Below are positions 25,137-37,689 of a stretch of DNA of 64,000 nucleotides, one piece after another; the first letter of the stretch is position 1; every line of letters starts with the position of its first letter. The DNA lies in assembly GCA_004352715.1 (NCBI GenBank), contig SCFE01000023.1, positions 1,870,101-1,934,100 of the forward strand, in the 5' to 3' direction. Under the pieces are notes generated by a model that searched no databases, was not told where the DNA came from, and worked only from the letters and a program-made list of their open reading frames with translations. The translations under genes were made by a program, and so were the position numbers. Source of the stretch: Hofstenia miamia. Its lineage: Eukaryota; Xenacoelomorpha; Acoela.

Positions 25137-26983
25137 CAGAGGCGCACCTAGAGGGGGGGGAACTGGGGGAACGTTCCCCCCCTCAACAGAGCACAAATGC
25201 TTCCATTCCTCATGAAATGTATGCTGATATGATAACATAGTACATATATATTAAGCAATGCTTCAAATCTATCTCCAGAGGTAAGCAATAATTAATTGAT
25301 ATTGCAATTATTACAATAATTGGAAATCAATTAATCTATTGAATACTTTAGAAGAAGAAAAATTTCCGATAATTTGCAATTATTTAGGTTCACTAAAAAC
25401 GTTCTCACAAGCATTAATGGATGAAAATCTTGGTGAAACATAATAAAGTCCCAATTCGAAAATCATTATTGTCCTGCTTAGTAAATTAATACAGTATTGG
25501 CTATTGCATGTGTACAGCACAGTTTGATGACCAAAATATACATTATGCTTCCACTACCGAATTCACTTTTTTATATATTGAAGGCATAATATTAACCCTA
25601 TTGCGCACCATTGCTATCTTTCTGTCACACACCTCATATTGTGATGTCAAACGTAGAGATATTAAACAATGATCACATCTTATACATAAGGTATCTATGC
25701 AGAACAAAATTTGCTTTTAGTGATTACGATTTCTGGCAACATTTAACTTAGATTTTTCTTAGTGCTAACAGAAGTATGAAGCACTCGTAATTTTGTTTGT
25801 AATCTCACAACGATGTTTTTTCTTTTAAAAATAGTTTTTATGTGTTATGCTTGGTTTTTATGCTATGATTTCTTATCTATTATTTTCATTCCAATTATTG
25901 CCAAAAGCGAAACTAGCAATGAGAAATATAGTAATTTTGAATGAAATTTTTATTAAATTATATTTTGCAAAATGTGAAAATAATTTGGACACGGTTTCTG
26001 TATTTTTACCTGTAGTGAAATATGGTGAATTACATAGCAATGCTAAAAAACAATAGAGAAATAATGTATTAAATTCAAATTCTAACAAGTTACAAAATGA
26101 ACTAAAGGTATTTTGTGGACGCACAGTATTAATACGGCATGATCCTCAGTCCTGCTCTCTTCTGCTAACAGGAGTCGGAGCCGCGGTGGGCTGGGGCTCG
26201 ACTGAGGTATCGGAAAAAAGGGGTTGAAATTGAAAAAAATACATTATTGCACAACAGTTGTAGTGAATATTATACAATTTCTTAAACAACGCTTTGAAAT
26301 TGTACATCAGTATTATCTATTCTTGAAAAATTCAGTCTAGAATTTTCAACTTCAGTGAGCACATTTTCTTAAAAGTTGAGTTGGGCTTGATTCAAGCCTG
26401 CAAGAATTAGGCCTAAGTTTTTGGTTGGAATAACTAAGAAATAAGAAAGTAAGATTTTTTTAAAGATCATCCTACCACAAAAATGGAAATTTTTCTTATT
26501 GAGATTAGGATCATTTAGCAGGACAACAGTCTGTGTTCGAAATCATCCTCACCTAATGAACCACGGAGCAGATATGTGTGTTAGCCAATCTTAGTAATGG
26601 TTTAATAGCGGTAGGGAAAAATAATTCAGTTTTAGTAATTTTTAACAAACATTCATAGTATGCTGGTTACGGTTGCTATGTTGAAATTTAATTATAAAAA
26701 TGACATAAAAAAGTAGATATATGAAATAGTAAACCTTAAATTGAATAGTTGAATTTTGTTAATATCAACCTTTCTGTTTTGGGTAGCATGTCAAAAAGTG
26801 TATACTATTTAATTTCCCTGACAATGCTTTTTCCATTGTTGTAGTTAAAATCTTCAAAATAATGAATTTATAAACTACTTTGTATGTAAGAATATCTATG
26901 AAAATATGCCAATATACATATATATATATACATAATCTAAAGAATAGTTCCCCTCCTCAGAAAAAAAGCTGGGTGCGCCTCTG
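25137..26983. mobile_element. Non-autonomous hAT-type element, 1,847 bp
   Basis: Flanked by the perfect 8-bp duplication TTCCTGTA (25129-25136, 26984-26991). The ends are inverted: CAGAGGCGCACC on the left, GGTGCGCCTCTG on the right, with G/C runs just inside the left one. No recognisable transposase, only chance frames. The ends resemble those of the much shorter elements at 45781 and 57567, which may be related. It ends about 560 bp before the SLC5 exon at 27546. Confidence 0.9.
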
Positions 26984-27545
26984 TTCCTGTATGACCAAAA
27001 AATCGATATTTAAATCACAGGATCAATTCAATGCTTTATATAAATTTTCTATGCATGCTTAACTTTTTCTGTAATCATGAATTGGCGTTTATGGCGCAGT
27101 ACCTTAAAAATACAAGAACTTTCCTTAAAACCTCTCCACTGAAAAATTCAAATTTTGGACTTAAGTGATTTTGTACGGCAGTCATATCGTCTCTTCTACA
27201 GAATTCTCAACAATTAGTTTGTTTTTAAATATGAGCGCCTTTAATTTAGAGTTTGACCTAAAATTTGTTCAAAGGTAATTTATATTGATCCTTCACAAGA
27301 TGCAGAGAAGATAATGAATGAAAACTCAAACTTTTTTAGACTGTTTTTAGTTTTATTTATCATTGAAATATGAAAAAATACAATGATTATACAATATATT
27401 CTGGTATTAGCTTTGATAAAATGCACTGAGTTTCCTTTTTCGACAGGTTATTTAAAAAAAGTAAACATTTTTTTTTAAAAATGGTTCCATCTTTGCTCTG
27501 AACCTATTTTTAAAATTGATTGCCGTTGTTAATGCTTTTATTTAG

Positions 27546-27664
27546 TGTGGTTATTTTACTTGTCTCTATGTTTACGGAGCCTATTCCAGAAAAACATCTG
27601 TACAGATTGACATTTGGAACGCGATTCTCCACGCAAATTCGAGAGGAGCTTACCCCCGAAAATG
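27546..27664 (+). CDS. SLC5 exon (TEPIP block)
   Basis: Acceptor TTTAG before 27546, donor G|GTATGA after 27664. 119 bp, starts and ends so that one base is left over on each side (1 + 39 codons + 1). Confidence 0.8.
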
Positions 27665-29713
27665 GTATGATTCAAATGTTTAGTAGATCCTCATGAAAAC
27701 ATCAACATTGAGATTGCGCTCTTTCCAATGTATTTAACCCCTTCAGTACCATCAAGATATTGGTTTGTGCCATGCTATAACCGAAAAACCTTTATTAGAT
27801 AGTTGGTAGAAGGTGTATGTTTACTAAGCGCCAATGATCTTTTACGATGTGCCAGTGCACAGCCCAAACAACTGCAAACCTACTTATAACTAATATTATC
27901 TAACACGATATAGTCTCGTGCTGGTGCATAATATGGAGTGCTCAAATCACGAGATTATCTCGTGATGGTACTGAAGGGGTTAGAGGTTTTAGAATTATTA
28001 TTCTATTTTGAATAATTTCACTATTGTATTTGGTTCCACTATTTCTTGAACTGCACAAAAGTTCAATCTTAAAAATGAATTAATGTATCTATCAAATTTC
28101 ATACAACAGTGTGTCACCAATTTCATATTTTATGCACAAATAGCACCAATATGACGCTTATTTTTTTAAAAGTGCACCATTAATAATAACGTCATAAAAA
28201 ACCTTTTTATATGCAATACATTTTTGTATTTTAGTGACATTTAAATTTTGTTTTGAAAATTTAACTTCGTAGTTAGCAATGAATTGATTTCCAAATGCAT
28301 TTCATATGCTTTATTCGTCGGAATTTAATGTAACTAATGCCAATAATATGATAAATATTAAAATGTCAGAGAATTGTATTATTTGTATTTTGTCTCCGAA
28401 TGAAATTTAGGTGAACTCTGTGAGTTTCATTTTATGAAGTGAGGTTTTGTAAAAAAATAAGTTATTCTCATTTATTAAATTCAGTTATCAACTCAAATTT
28501 GTTCTTTTGTTTAAGCCAACTTATATATTCGTTGGGTTTTGTATGATTTGTATTTACCTTCCAAAATCAAATCCCCTACCCAACATTTATGGCCTTCAGT
28601 TTAGAAGGAAATTAAGATGCCTAACAATTGGGATTGGCATTAGGTTAATAGGCCTAGGTATCACCTTGCAAAATTTAATAGTATTGTATATGATTTATTA
28701 AGATCTATTAATGGTCCAAAGTGCGGCTTTTAACCCTGGACTTGACAAACACGCTTAGACTGGACTCGGTTTATTAATTTGTAAATAGCCAATTGAGGGC
28801 TTAGCTTTTTTGAGGCCATTTTGGATTTTTTTCCTAGACTAATGAACTTTTTTTATTCTTTTCTTGAGCGAGTAACCTGAGTACTACATGAGCGAGCATT
28901 CATACTGCAACTTATGTCTTAAAATTTTTCATTTTCTTTCTCTTTACTGCGTTTACATTGAAAATAGCATATTCAATTGTGATAGTTTGCTGATTAACAC
29001 GCGCTGGAGTCACTCATTAATTCTAAACTCCTTAAACTTGAATCACTTCTCATGTCCCAATCTTTACAATTAGAAAGTGCTAGTAATGTTTCTTTAGTTG
29101 TACCATGAGTCATATGCAGTCTCATTTAGTTTTATGGGTCATCATTTTAGCAGCCTTTAAGAGAATCTTCTTCGCTTTGGGTAGTTTGAAATACTTGTGA
29201 TAAAGACGCGGAAACTATTGATTGCTTAAGAAATTTAATCCACAAATATTTACACCAAAATGCTTGTATTGTAGAAATATGTTTCCAGGAATTCGAGACT
29301 CATTGGTGCTTTAGTAACTGTACCATGAATGTCAAGAAGTTGTTCACAATATATTTCATATTTTTTAAGATAAAATGCACGTTGCAGCAAATGATCATTT
29401 CGTATATCAAAATCTATGCATTTAGAACTAAGTGATATATAAGCACAAATTAACTTTTTATGTTATGTTTAGATGTGGAAACGAATTCGGTAAGATATCA
29501 TATGCGAGATGAAGCCATTTCCACCGTTTCAAAAGCAGAGTCACCTGCTGCTGCTACACAAAACGTTGCCGATGAAGAGCAAAGTGTGTTCAAGAAATGG
29601 GTTGTGCAATTCTGTGGCATCAGCAGTAAGTTTTTAGATGGAATTAGCATTGATTTTGTAGAATTGTTCACTAATTATTACATTTCATGGGTATACTATT
29701 TACAAAATTGAAA

Positions 29714-29750
<37 letters not shown>

Positions 29751-31554
29751 ACTATCTGTAGTATTCATTTTGAAAATAAGGGCGTCTTCTTTTTTTAGCA
29801 CAACTAAACTATTATTAAGAGCAACTAACATAGGTGCGATACCTTTATATGCTACTAGGAATTAAGGTGCACTAGTTTTTCCAATCAGGCCTTTTAAGAC
29901 CCATTATCAGATAACTAATGAAGAAATTTGATCAAAATGACAAATACTGCTCCTTTGGAATGCCTGCTTCAGTAGATTAGCGGAAAATAACTGCTACAAA
30001 CGATTACTTCGAGAATACAGTACTGGAAATATGTATTCGACCACCTTGCTATTATTGGATAGAGTGTGCCTAAAATTATAACTAAGTGTTATTTTGATTA
30101 AGAAAGGAAAATTTGTATGTCTAATACCATAAAATGAGATACATAAATTAATAATTGATGCAATACAAGCACTTAGCAACAAAATTATCTCTTCTAATAT
30201 TTTATAGGGTGTCCCTTTGAGCGAATAACAGCTTCAAAGCTATCAGGGATTTGGAATTGCATAAAAATTTTTCTTTATTGCGCTCCACAACTCGTGTTCA
30301 GTGTGAAGAGTATGACGTCCAATTCGATATTTGACATCTTTCTACATATTTTCGATAATGTTAAGGTCTGGAGATTGGCTAGGCCAGTCAGCAAGGATAG
30401 TAACCCCATTATTGTGGAGGAAATTTTTCATTTCATTTCAGGTATGACATAGACCACCATCCTGCTGATATATTGATCATTTGTAAGGAGTGGCAAGAGT
30501 TCCTTTTCTAGAATCCGAGCATATTAAGAGCTTAGGAGAGTATCAGTGATGTGAACAATCTTGTGAAAGCCACACTTCCGTATTACACCCCATAGCATTA
30601 CAGACTTCCCCACCATAATTCATGGTCCCTCGAGTAATTTGAGGCAAGAATCTGAACTTCTGTCCGATTGGTCTCTTTATCAACATTCTTTTTTATAAGT
30701 ATGGCTCAAATCTTGACTCATCTGAAGATATAACATTAAACCAATGTTCAGATGAATTGTCTCTCATTAAATTGGCCCACCTCATCCGGCGTAATCTTTG
30801 CTGAGGTTAAGAATTGCTTTTTGGGTGCAGCAAAAGTGCCAATTGAGTACCTCTTCAGTATGTTTCGCACAGTTCTTGCTGTCACAAGGTGACCATCAGG
30901 CCATTTATTGCGAAATTCCTCTGAAGTCGTCCTGGGATTTAGCTTTGAAAGCACATAAGAACTGATTGGGAGGTTTTGGAGGTCTTCTTTGGTCTCCCGG
31001 ACTTTGGCTTGGGGCAATGATGTTTTCACAAGTGAAACGTCTGATGATATCCCCGACAGTACTTCGAGGTCGCTCTACAAGTCGGGCTATACAACGTTGA
31101 CTCATCCCTTCCAAATGTTTGGAGGTAATCAACTCGCGGATGGCAAGAGGAGCGTAACCAGGCATCACATATGGCGAAGAAATACTTATTAGACATTTTC
31201 AATATAAATAGACTGAAAAAAGCTCAACCAATGAAATTTTTTACAGATTCTCTGATTTGGTCTGAAGTCGCCGAATACATTTTTCCAAGAAAAGATTAGC
31301 TAACTACAAGCATTGTAGCATTTCTCCTTGAGATTTAAAGTAAACAGTGATAATTATTAATCTACTAATATCTTATTTATACTAAACGTTTAGCTGCTGA
31401 AGATGAAACCGCTGCTAAGCAAGAGCGTGTCAAAATGCGGCAAGAAGGCGTTAACATTAGAGAAGAGAAGGTATGGAAGTATGCTGTAAATATTAACTGT
31501 GCAATTCTGATCATTGCCACTGCTGTACTTCTGGGTGTCTATGGCTTTGATTGA
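27546..31554 (+). CDS. SLC5 (SGLT-type) cotransporter, last three exons
   Basis: Three phase-matched exons (27546-27664, 29473-29625, 31394-31554) encode the C-terminal part of a sodium/solute cotransporter. In order: end of a membrane helix with VSMFTEPIPEKHLYRLTFGT (the SGLT TKPIP...HLYRL block), an acidic/Ser cytoplasmic loop, FKKWVVQFCGIS (the SGLT FCG motif), an amphipathic charged stretch, and a final helix, VWKYAVNINCAILIIATAVL, ending GVYGFD-stop. This matches the SGLT tail, where the last helix ends the protein. AATAAA follows at 31744. Upstream exons are missing on this strand. The minus-strand exon at 9760-9928 provides exactly the preceding residues in phase. The substrate (sugar, inositol or other) cannot be decided. 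Confidence 0.8.
27738..27979. mobile_element. TTAA-type MITE, 242 bp
   Basis: Starts after TTAA (27734-27737) with CCCCTTCAGTACCATCA and ends TGATGGTACTGAAGGGG before TTAG: a 17-bp perfect inverted end pair. One target site has one change. Piggy-Bac-like size and target. Located in the intron after the first plus-strand SLC5 exon. Confidence 0.8.
29473..29625 (+). CDS. SLC5 exon (cytoplasmic loop and FCG motif)
   Basis: Acceptor TGTTTAG, donor A|GTAAGT. 153 bp; two bases complete the codon opened by the previous exon and one base is left over. Encodes a Ser/Ala/acidic linker, then FKKWVVQFCGIS. Confidence 0.8.
29717..29746. repeat. (TA)n microsatellite
   Basis: About 14 TA units in the last SLC5 intron. 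Confidence 0.95.
30206..31170 (-). pseudogene. Tc1 transposase pseudogene in the last SLC5 intron
   Basis: Minus-strand remnants of a Tc1 transposase with frame breaks. N-terminal: MSQRCIARLVERPRSTVGDI (helix-turn-helix 'STV' recognition region). Then TARTVRNILKRYSIGT (second HTH). Near 30400-30360: [16 protein letters not shown], the block with the catalytic Glu. A stop follows, and the middle (first and second Asp) is corrupted. The lower end reads GGGTGTCCCTTTGAGCGAAT at 30208, a plausible terminal repeat; its partner was not found near 31200. Anti-sense to the host gene. Confidence 0.75.
31394..31554 (+). CDS. SLC5 last exon (terminal helix and stop)
   Basis: Acceptor CGTTTAG. Two bases complete the split codon, then 53 codons including TGA at 31552-31554. 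Charged linker (ERVKMRQEGVNIREEK) and one hydrophobic helix at the very C-terminus, as in SGLT proteins. Confidence 0.8.
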
Positions 31555-31743
31555 TTGTTTATACGTAAATATGTCTTTAATTTCATGTGTATATTTTGTA
31601 AATTTGTTGTAATTTTTTATTTTGTATATTTGGAAGCTGTATGCTACCTCATTTAATTTGTGCCTTTATATTATTTTTGCAAAAGATAATTTAAATATAT
31701 GTGTATATTGCCTTTCCTCTTTAATTTGCAGTTGAGAACATAA

Positions 31744-31749
31744 AATAAA
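31744..31749 (+). promoter_or_regulatory. Polyadenylation signal AATAAA (SLC5)
   Basis: The canonical hexamer, about 190 nt after the SLC5 stop codon on the same strand. Confidence 0.5.
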
Positions 31750-31754
31750 TAGTC

Positions 31755-32755
31755 AAGATAAATATGCTCATAGAAACGAAGAAAATGAAGTAAATGTAGC
31801 TGAGTATACAATATAATTTATAATAAAAAATTAACGCTTTCAGTATTTTAGATTTCTATTTTCTTCAATTTTCTTTTTTTCATTTTTAATTCTTTGTGAA
31901 AATTTAACTATATTTTCCTTCAAGAAGAAAGACATGTTTAGATTGTAGTAAAAAATTTTTTTTGATTTAGTGCAGATTTATTTCACTAAATACCTGTGAT
32001 CAGTTAAGAAAACGTAATATTACAAAATTAATTTAGTAATCATGACTCATGTAGATTCAAGTAAATAAATGGACAATATTATCTCAATAAATGCAAAGTT
32101 GCGTTGTTATAAAGTAATTATTTTTTAAATTATTGTAATATGAATTACTTTTTAGGGAACAGCCTTTCCTCAGAATGCCCATGGATTATCCAATATTTTG
32201 TAAACATTATTGTGCAACTAAACAATATGCAAGAAAACTGCGGTTATTTTTTATATACTTAACGTAGAAAATCCATTTCTAGTTTTTTGTTGAATTAAAT
32301 ATAAAGTCCGACACAAAAAAATTCTTACAACAAACGTTTTTTACAAAAATGCGCACCATGCAGAATATTGAAAATGTATGGGCTTCGTTTATGCTTTGTG
32401 GGGAAACCATAATGACTGAGTATAAATTTGAATCTTCTTGCTGAATAAGTGGCTTAGTTCACTACAATGACTGTCATGGAGCTTTCCTACCATAATATAT
32501 AAGGTCCTCTTCTTGATAAAATATTTAGCAATACTAATTTTTGAAATGAAATGAAATGAAATATCTATATTTAGAGTTGCTTTTTAATAAAATAATATAA
32601 AATACTGTTTACAACTAAATAGCGTCAAACAATAGAAATAAAGGAAAACACATACAAAACTAATTTTTACAAATATAATTTCAATTAATAGCTTGGGCTA
32701 TGGCGAATTTAGGTTAGATGCAGTCTATTGAATAATCACTAATCACTATTTAAAT
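31755..32755. other. Intergenic AT-rich DNA
   Basis: No gene seen. Includes a short (GAAAT)n run near 32545. Confidence 0.4.
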
Positions 32756-32759
32756 TTAA

Positions 32760-32935
32760 ACATGCGTCGATAGTATTCTCCTTCTTTTATAATAGCTTGG
32801 ATAATGTAGACTGCTTGATGTTGAACTTTGCGCAGACAACCTTTTATTTCACAGTAGGATTATCTTGCACGTATTGTAGTATTGCGTGACGCTCAGAAAG
32901 CTTCTCTGAATGCAGTTTTAAACGTAAACCTCATT
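32760..32935 (-). pseudogene. pogo/Tigger transposase HTH remnant
   Basis: The minus strand reads LSERHAILQYVQDNPTVK, a stop, then VCAKFNIKQSTLSKLL: the CENP-B/pogo-type N-terminal helix-turn-helix (x-FxIxxSTLSxIL). Two stops make it dead. TTATAAGTGAAC and CTTATAAC words at 33070-33290 look like the end of the same element. Confidence 0.5.
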
Positions 32936-33069
32936 GATTGGTTGTTGAGATGAGAGAAAAACATTAAAGGTCAATAATGTATGCAGGTCCTCACAAGACA
33001 TGCACGCTAATCTCACTCAGCAGACATACACACGCGCGTCAGCAGTTGAACTGCTCCACACTTAGCCAT

Positions 33070-33295
33070 ATTTTATTCTTATAAGTGAACAAAATTACTA
33101 GGTAAATGCAGGCTTTGGTCCTAGTAATTGTATTCTTATAACCAAAATATTCTTGTATCCGATATTCTTATATCCAATTTTGTTTAACACTATTTATATG
33201 GAAAATTGGACTGGACTTTTGAAAAGAATTCTTATAACTGATAAATGTCTATAAGTGATATGCTTATATCTGAAATCTACTATATATGATTCACG
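33070..33295. repeat. pogo/Tigger-like terminal region
   Basis: Repeated CTTATAAS / CTTATATC words (TTCTTATAAGTGAAC, TTCTTATAACCAA, TTCTTATATCCAA, TTCTTATAACTGAT), typical of the tandem words at pogo-type ends. Boundaries not fixed. Confidence 0.4.
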
Positions 33296-33299
33296 TTGT

Positions 33300-35740
33300 T
33301 TGTAATTTATATTTCAACCTTATTCATTACCTTCATTGTAGCAAACTATAAATGTTTGAAATTTTTTCAAATATTTCTCCTGAAAAAGAGATGTTAACTT
33401 AAAGACATTAATGTTAGAAAGTTATCCTAATTGTTAAAGATAAAAGTATTAAACAAATATTTACCCAAGATGGATGCGTCCAAAACGAGAGAATTAGGTT
33501 GTGAAGAATATTTAATATAGTTTTTCTCCCAGTTGATAGAGTTTGAATTTACCTCATTACTATCTATCCAAATCATTCATAATAACACTGTTTCAGTCGT
33601 AAAAAAACTTCCTTTTGACTCAGCAATTTGAATTCTTAGATGGCAACAAGGCCCAATAAGTGGATGCTTTTTCTAATTAAATGAATATAAATGTCAAATT
33701 GTTGATGACAAATTTTTGTATACCTGGAATTGCAGAATCTGTAAAGTTTTGGTATGAAATTGATAATTTAAAAAATTTTCTACAAAATAAAAATAAATCT
33801 CAAACATTACTTATTGTCTTTTGAAAAATTCATGAAGAAATCAAGCCCTTTACTTGGAACTACTGTAAACAGGCTTCTCAGGTAAACCAAATTTGGAAAC
33901 CAATGTTTGAAAAGTAATGCTTAAATTAACTGCAAATCTATAGAAATAAATCTATAGAAGCCTAGTGAAATTGCCAAGCAACAATAGTATGCTGAAAATT
34001 TTAAAACACTTAATACAAATTTGCATTGTTTCTTCAAGATTAGTTAATTTGACAGTAGTGCTTGAACATGAATTATTAGAAATAACAGAAATTTTTAATT
34101 CATAACTCAAGATTTGAATATAGCAAAAAAAGCTTGTTGTGTTTTACAACTTGATTATTCATCAAACATTTGACATCAGCTGAAATTTTTATACAATACA
34201 TTAGTGCAAACTCATGATTCCCAAACTAAGGAAAGTGGTGTACTTCAACGCATTCTTTCAGGATGCAAATGCTATCACAAGTTATTTCAAGAATGCATTA
34301 ATGACAGAAATCAACACATAACTAAAGAAATGAAATTTTGTTTTAAGAGGCAATGATTTATCTTTGATAAAATAGAACAATTTTGGCTGTTTAAAGAAAT
34401 CAGTATAATGTCAGCTAGCTGACTAGTTCTTAACTAACTAAATTATTAATATCATAGTTTTAGTGATAAGTAACTTTCCATTTGATCATCAACAATTTGT
34501 GTGTTCAGATGGCAACAATTTCTACACTATGTGTTTGACAAAGTATAATAATTGGAACACCCTTTTTTATTTAATGAATATTTTTACTGTCATAAAATGT
34601 TGCTGATGACAAGTTGGTTGAAAAAAATTCTTCCGCACAGTGCTCGAATTTAAAAAAAAATTTTATTAATTTTCTAAAAGAACTATTAACCAAAATTTAT
34701 AAATATTTTTCAAAACCCACGACAAAAAACAGACTAGAACATTTATTCAAATAAAGCACTTTTATATAAAATAAATACAATAAGTAAATTATCAGTCCAA
34801 AATTATTCAGTTCAAAAGCGTTTTTGTAGATTTCTCTAACTGAGATTCACGACTAATCGACTACAGATAATCACAAATAAGTTCTTTAGATGGATACAAC
34901 GGACATCTTTGTTCAACAGCAGACATCTCTTGGTGCAACCTTTGTCCATGCTGATCAGAAAATTAGCCAATATACTATCCAAATTCATTTTTATTTTCTA
35001 GGTTATTTTATTGAGTCCAGAGTTATTGTATGCTAAGATCATTTTGTCAATCTTTTCTTTTCAATCAGCACTCACACTTTTGCCCAGAACATTATTTGAA
35101 ACATCACAAAATGAGTGCCATCGTTCAAGTGTGGCTGATCATAATTGTGAACAGCCAATAGCTAAGTCAAACTCCTTTACTTTGCGCTATCACATAGGTA
35201 TGTGGTGTAAATTTTCTAACGGTCCATAGCTCATTTTCTTTTATTTCATTAGAAATAGCATTTAAAATACTTTCAAATAATACCAGAATGGTCACTGTTG
35301 ATTTAGAAATAAGACACTTATGATAAATCAATGTTAGGGAAAATAGCGTAAATTTCATACAGTAGGGCTCATTTATATTGCAGCTGAAGTTTATTTATCA
35401 ATGATGTGTTCAAATTTGAAAATAGTATACTCCTGTAATTTAGGTGGCTCAAAACAAATGCGTGGAATAGCTGAATTATTAGATGAGGAGGTAATAGGTC
35501 AGCAACCTGAGAAATAGTTTTTATGCCAACAGCAATTTTTTCTGTGTAGATTTAATGTGCTCGGAAAATAAATATTTTGAGTCGATTATTTTTCCTAAAT
35601 ATTTGAAAATATCAATTGCAGAAATAGTTGCATTTTTATAGTCAAATTTTTATTTGTATGTAAATTATTGTTGAAGGAGAGGTTCATTATGCAAAATTGC
35701 GTTTTCTCGGCACTCATGCGCAATTTGTGCATTTTGATAA
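33300..35740. other. Intergenic DNA, nothing assigned
   Basis: Two stretches share words (ATGGCAACAA at 33640 and 34508; CTGTCATAAA or TGTCAAATTGTTGATGACAA at 33692 and 34580), suggesting two diverged copies of one non-coding repeat. No gene seen. Confidence 0.35.
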
Positions 35741-35748
35741 ATAATGGC

Positions 35749-37640
35749 TTAGTGACTGGCAGTTGGATTCCACTTTTTTATTGCAACATCTAATGACTTG
35801 TTGGCGGAGAATATACAAGTGTCGTTTGCGTATTGTATAAGATTACAATTTGTATAAAAGTTCATATCATTGACATAGATATTAAACAGAAGAGGTCCAA
35901 GAATGGTTCCTTGCGGAACACCTTTTTCAATATACAGCCAGTCTGAAAATACTGAGTTGATTTTGACTCGTTGTTTCCTATTACTTAAGAAACTCGCAAC
36001 TAAACTAAAACTATCAAGGGACAAACCCATACGTTTTAGTTTTTTTATTAGTATGTATTGGTCGATTGAATCAAATGCTTTAGAGAGATCTAAGCATGCA
36101 ATAGCAACATATTGTTGATCATCCAATGAATTTCGCCAGTTTTGTGTTGCCTGGATAAGGGCATCATTCGTTGAAAAACCTCTTCTAAATCCAAAATGGG
36201 TTGCAGCAAGCAGATTATGTTTTTTAATGTGCTCGAACATTTCATTAAATACTAGTCTTTCAAAAACTTTACTTATTGGTGGAGGGATTGAAACAGACCT
36301 ATAATTAAGTGGGCACATTTCATCATTTTTTTGTAAAGTGGAGTAACATGCGCTTCATTTAAGCAATCTGAGATTGTTTTGGATTTAAATCATTCATTAA
36401 AAATGTAGTTAAAGGGAATGTTAATTAAGTGTGCGATTTCTTAAAGTATCTATGTGTGAATATTTGACGGCTCATTGGATTTGCCGTATTTTAATTTGTT
36501 TAAACCTTTGAGCATTTCATAACTAGTCGTAAATCTAAGGCTTTTCTTTTTCAATAAATTTTACATTATCCCCAGAATAATTGCCCAAATTTACGAATGA
36601 TTAGTTTAAGATATTGGAGATGTGATAAGGACCCTTCTGCAATTTGCCATAATCCTCAGTTATAGCTATGATCTTATTGGTGACACGCTTATTGCTATTT
36701 GTCAGATTATGAATAAAACCCCATTTAGATTTTTGGGATACCATTCCGTTATATTCTTTTTTATGTACGCATTATAGGCCTTACGATTTGCTATGTTACA
36801 GATGTTCCTAGCTCTTTTATAGTTTTTAAAATTTACTTCACATTTGTTATTTAAGAAGCCTTTATATGCTTGATTTTTCGAGCAAATAAGTGTTTTTTAA
36901 TAGTCCGAAATCCACCCCTTAGAATCTGTTGAATTATCTTTTGCCTTAGATTTATTAAGATTTGATAAAATACGTTGTTCAGGGTAATATAAGTTTACAT
37001 AATGTTCAAGAACTTTTAAGAGCTTACCATCATTGCATTGGGTTTGGTTGCCGTATAAACACATTGTCTTTAAGTAAAATTTAAAATTAAAATCAGTTAT
37101 TTCAGATGTAATGATGTAGTCAATTACTGTCTGAATTATGAGTAAGTCTAATGGAAATTTTCGTGTTTGCAGAATCCAAATTATACGTATTTAGTAAAGA
37201 ATCTCATTTTGCGTGGCAATATAGTTAATATTCCAATTTCCGAGTAAGAGATCATCCTTATTTTCAGCACAAGAGATGGGTAATTCAGTTTCTATTTGCT
37301 TGATAAAATTATGTCATATACTTTTTTGAAGGGCAATATGACACATTGAGTAATTGTTTTTTGTTATGGGAGGTTCTAATTGGATTTTTTAATTCAATCA
37401 ACAAACTTTCAAATATAGAATTACAATTTACGATATTATGTCGGAATTTTGGATGATATATTTTGGGAACAAGAAATAAGACACCGCCACCTTTGACCTT
37501 TTCTAAGAAATTAATTAAAGCTCTATCCCTACGAAATAATTTGTAAATCTAACTTCCAATTTGAATCAGGATCATCGTTAGACAACCAAGTTTCTGAAAA
37601 TCCTATGATAATTCATTTTAGAAGTTTGCCATAAACTGTC
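35749..37640 (-). pseudogene. Non-LTR retrotransposon (LINE), endonuclease and reverse transcriptase
   Basis: Minus strand. 36318-35749 is an open 189-aa reverse-transcriptase part: YRSVSIPPPISKVFER, GFRRGFSTNDAL, LDLSKAFDSIDQ (motif A), GVPQGTILGPLLFNIYVNDM (motif B) and IQYANDTCIF. The last is the catalytic YADD box with its first Asp changed to Asn, so polymerase activity is not expected. Upstream (about 37640-37440) in broken frames: SETWLSNDDPDS, FRRDR, KGGGVLFLVP: an APE-type endonuclease (ETWL, RDR, GGG). Frame breaks throughout 36400-37400. Jockey/CR1-like by order of domains. The 3' end is truncated at about 35700. Confidence 0.8.
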
Positions 37641-37689
37641 TGAATTGGTAGCAGTTAGTAGCCAGATTTTGAAAATTTATGGGGACATA

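Noticed and set aside
31021-31192. Plus-strand frame near 30989-31192
   Set aside because: Shadow of the minus-strand Tc1 helix-turn-helix region.
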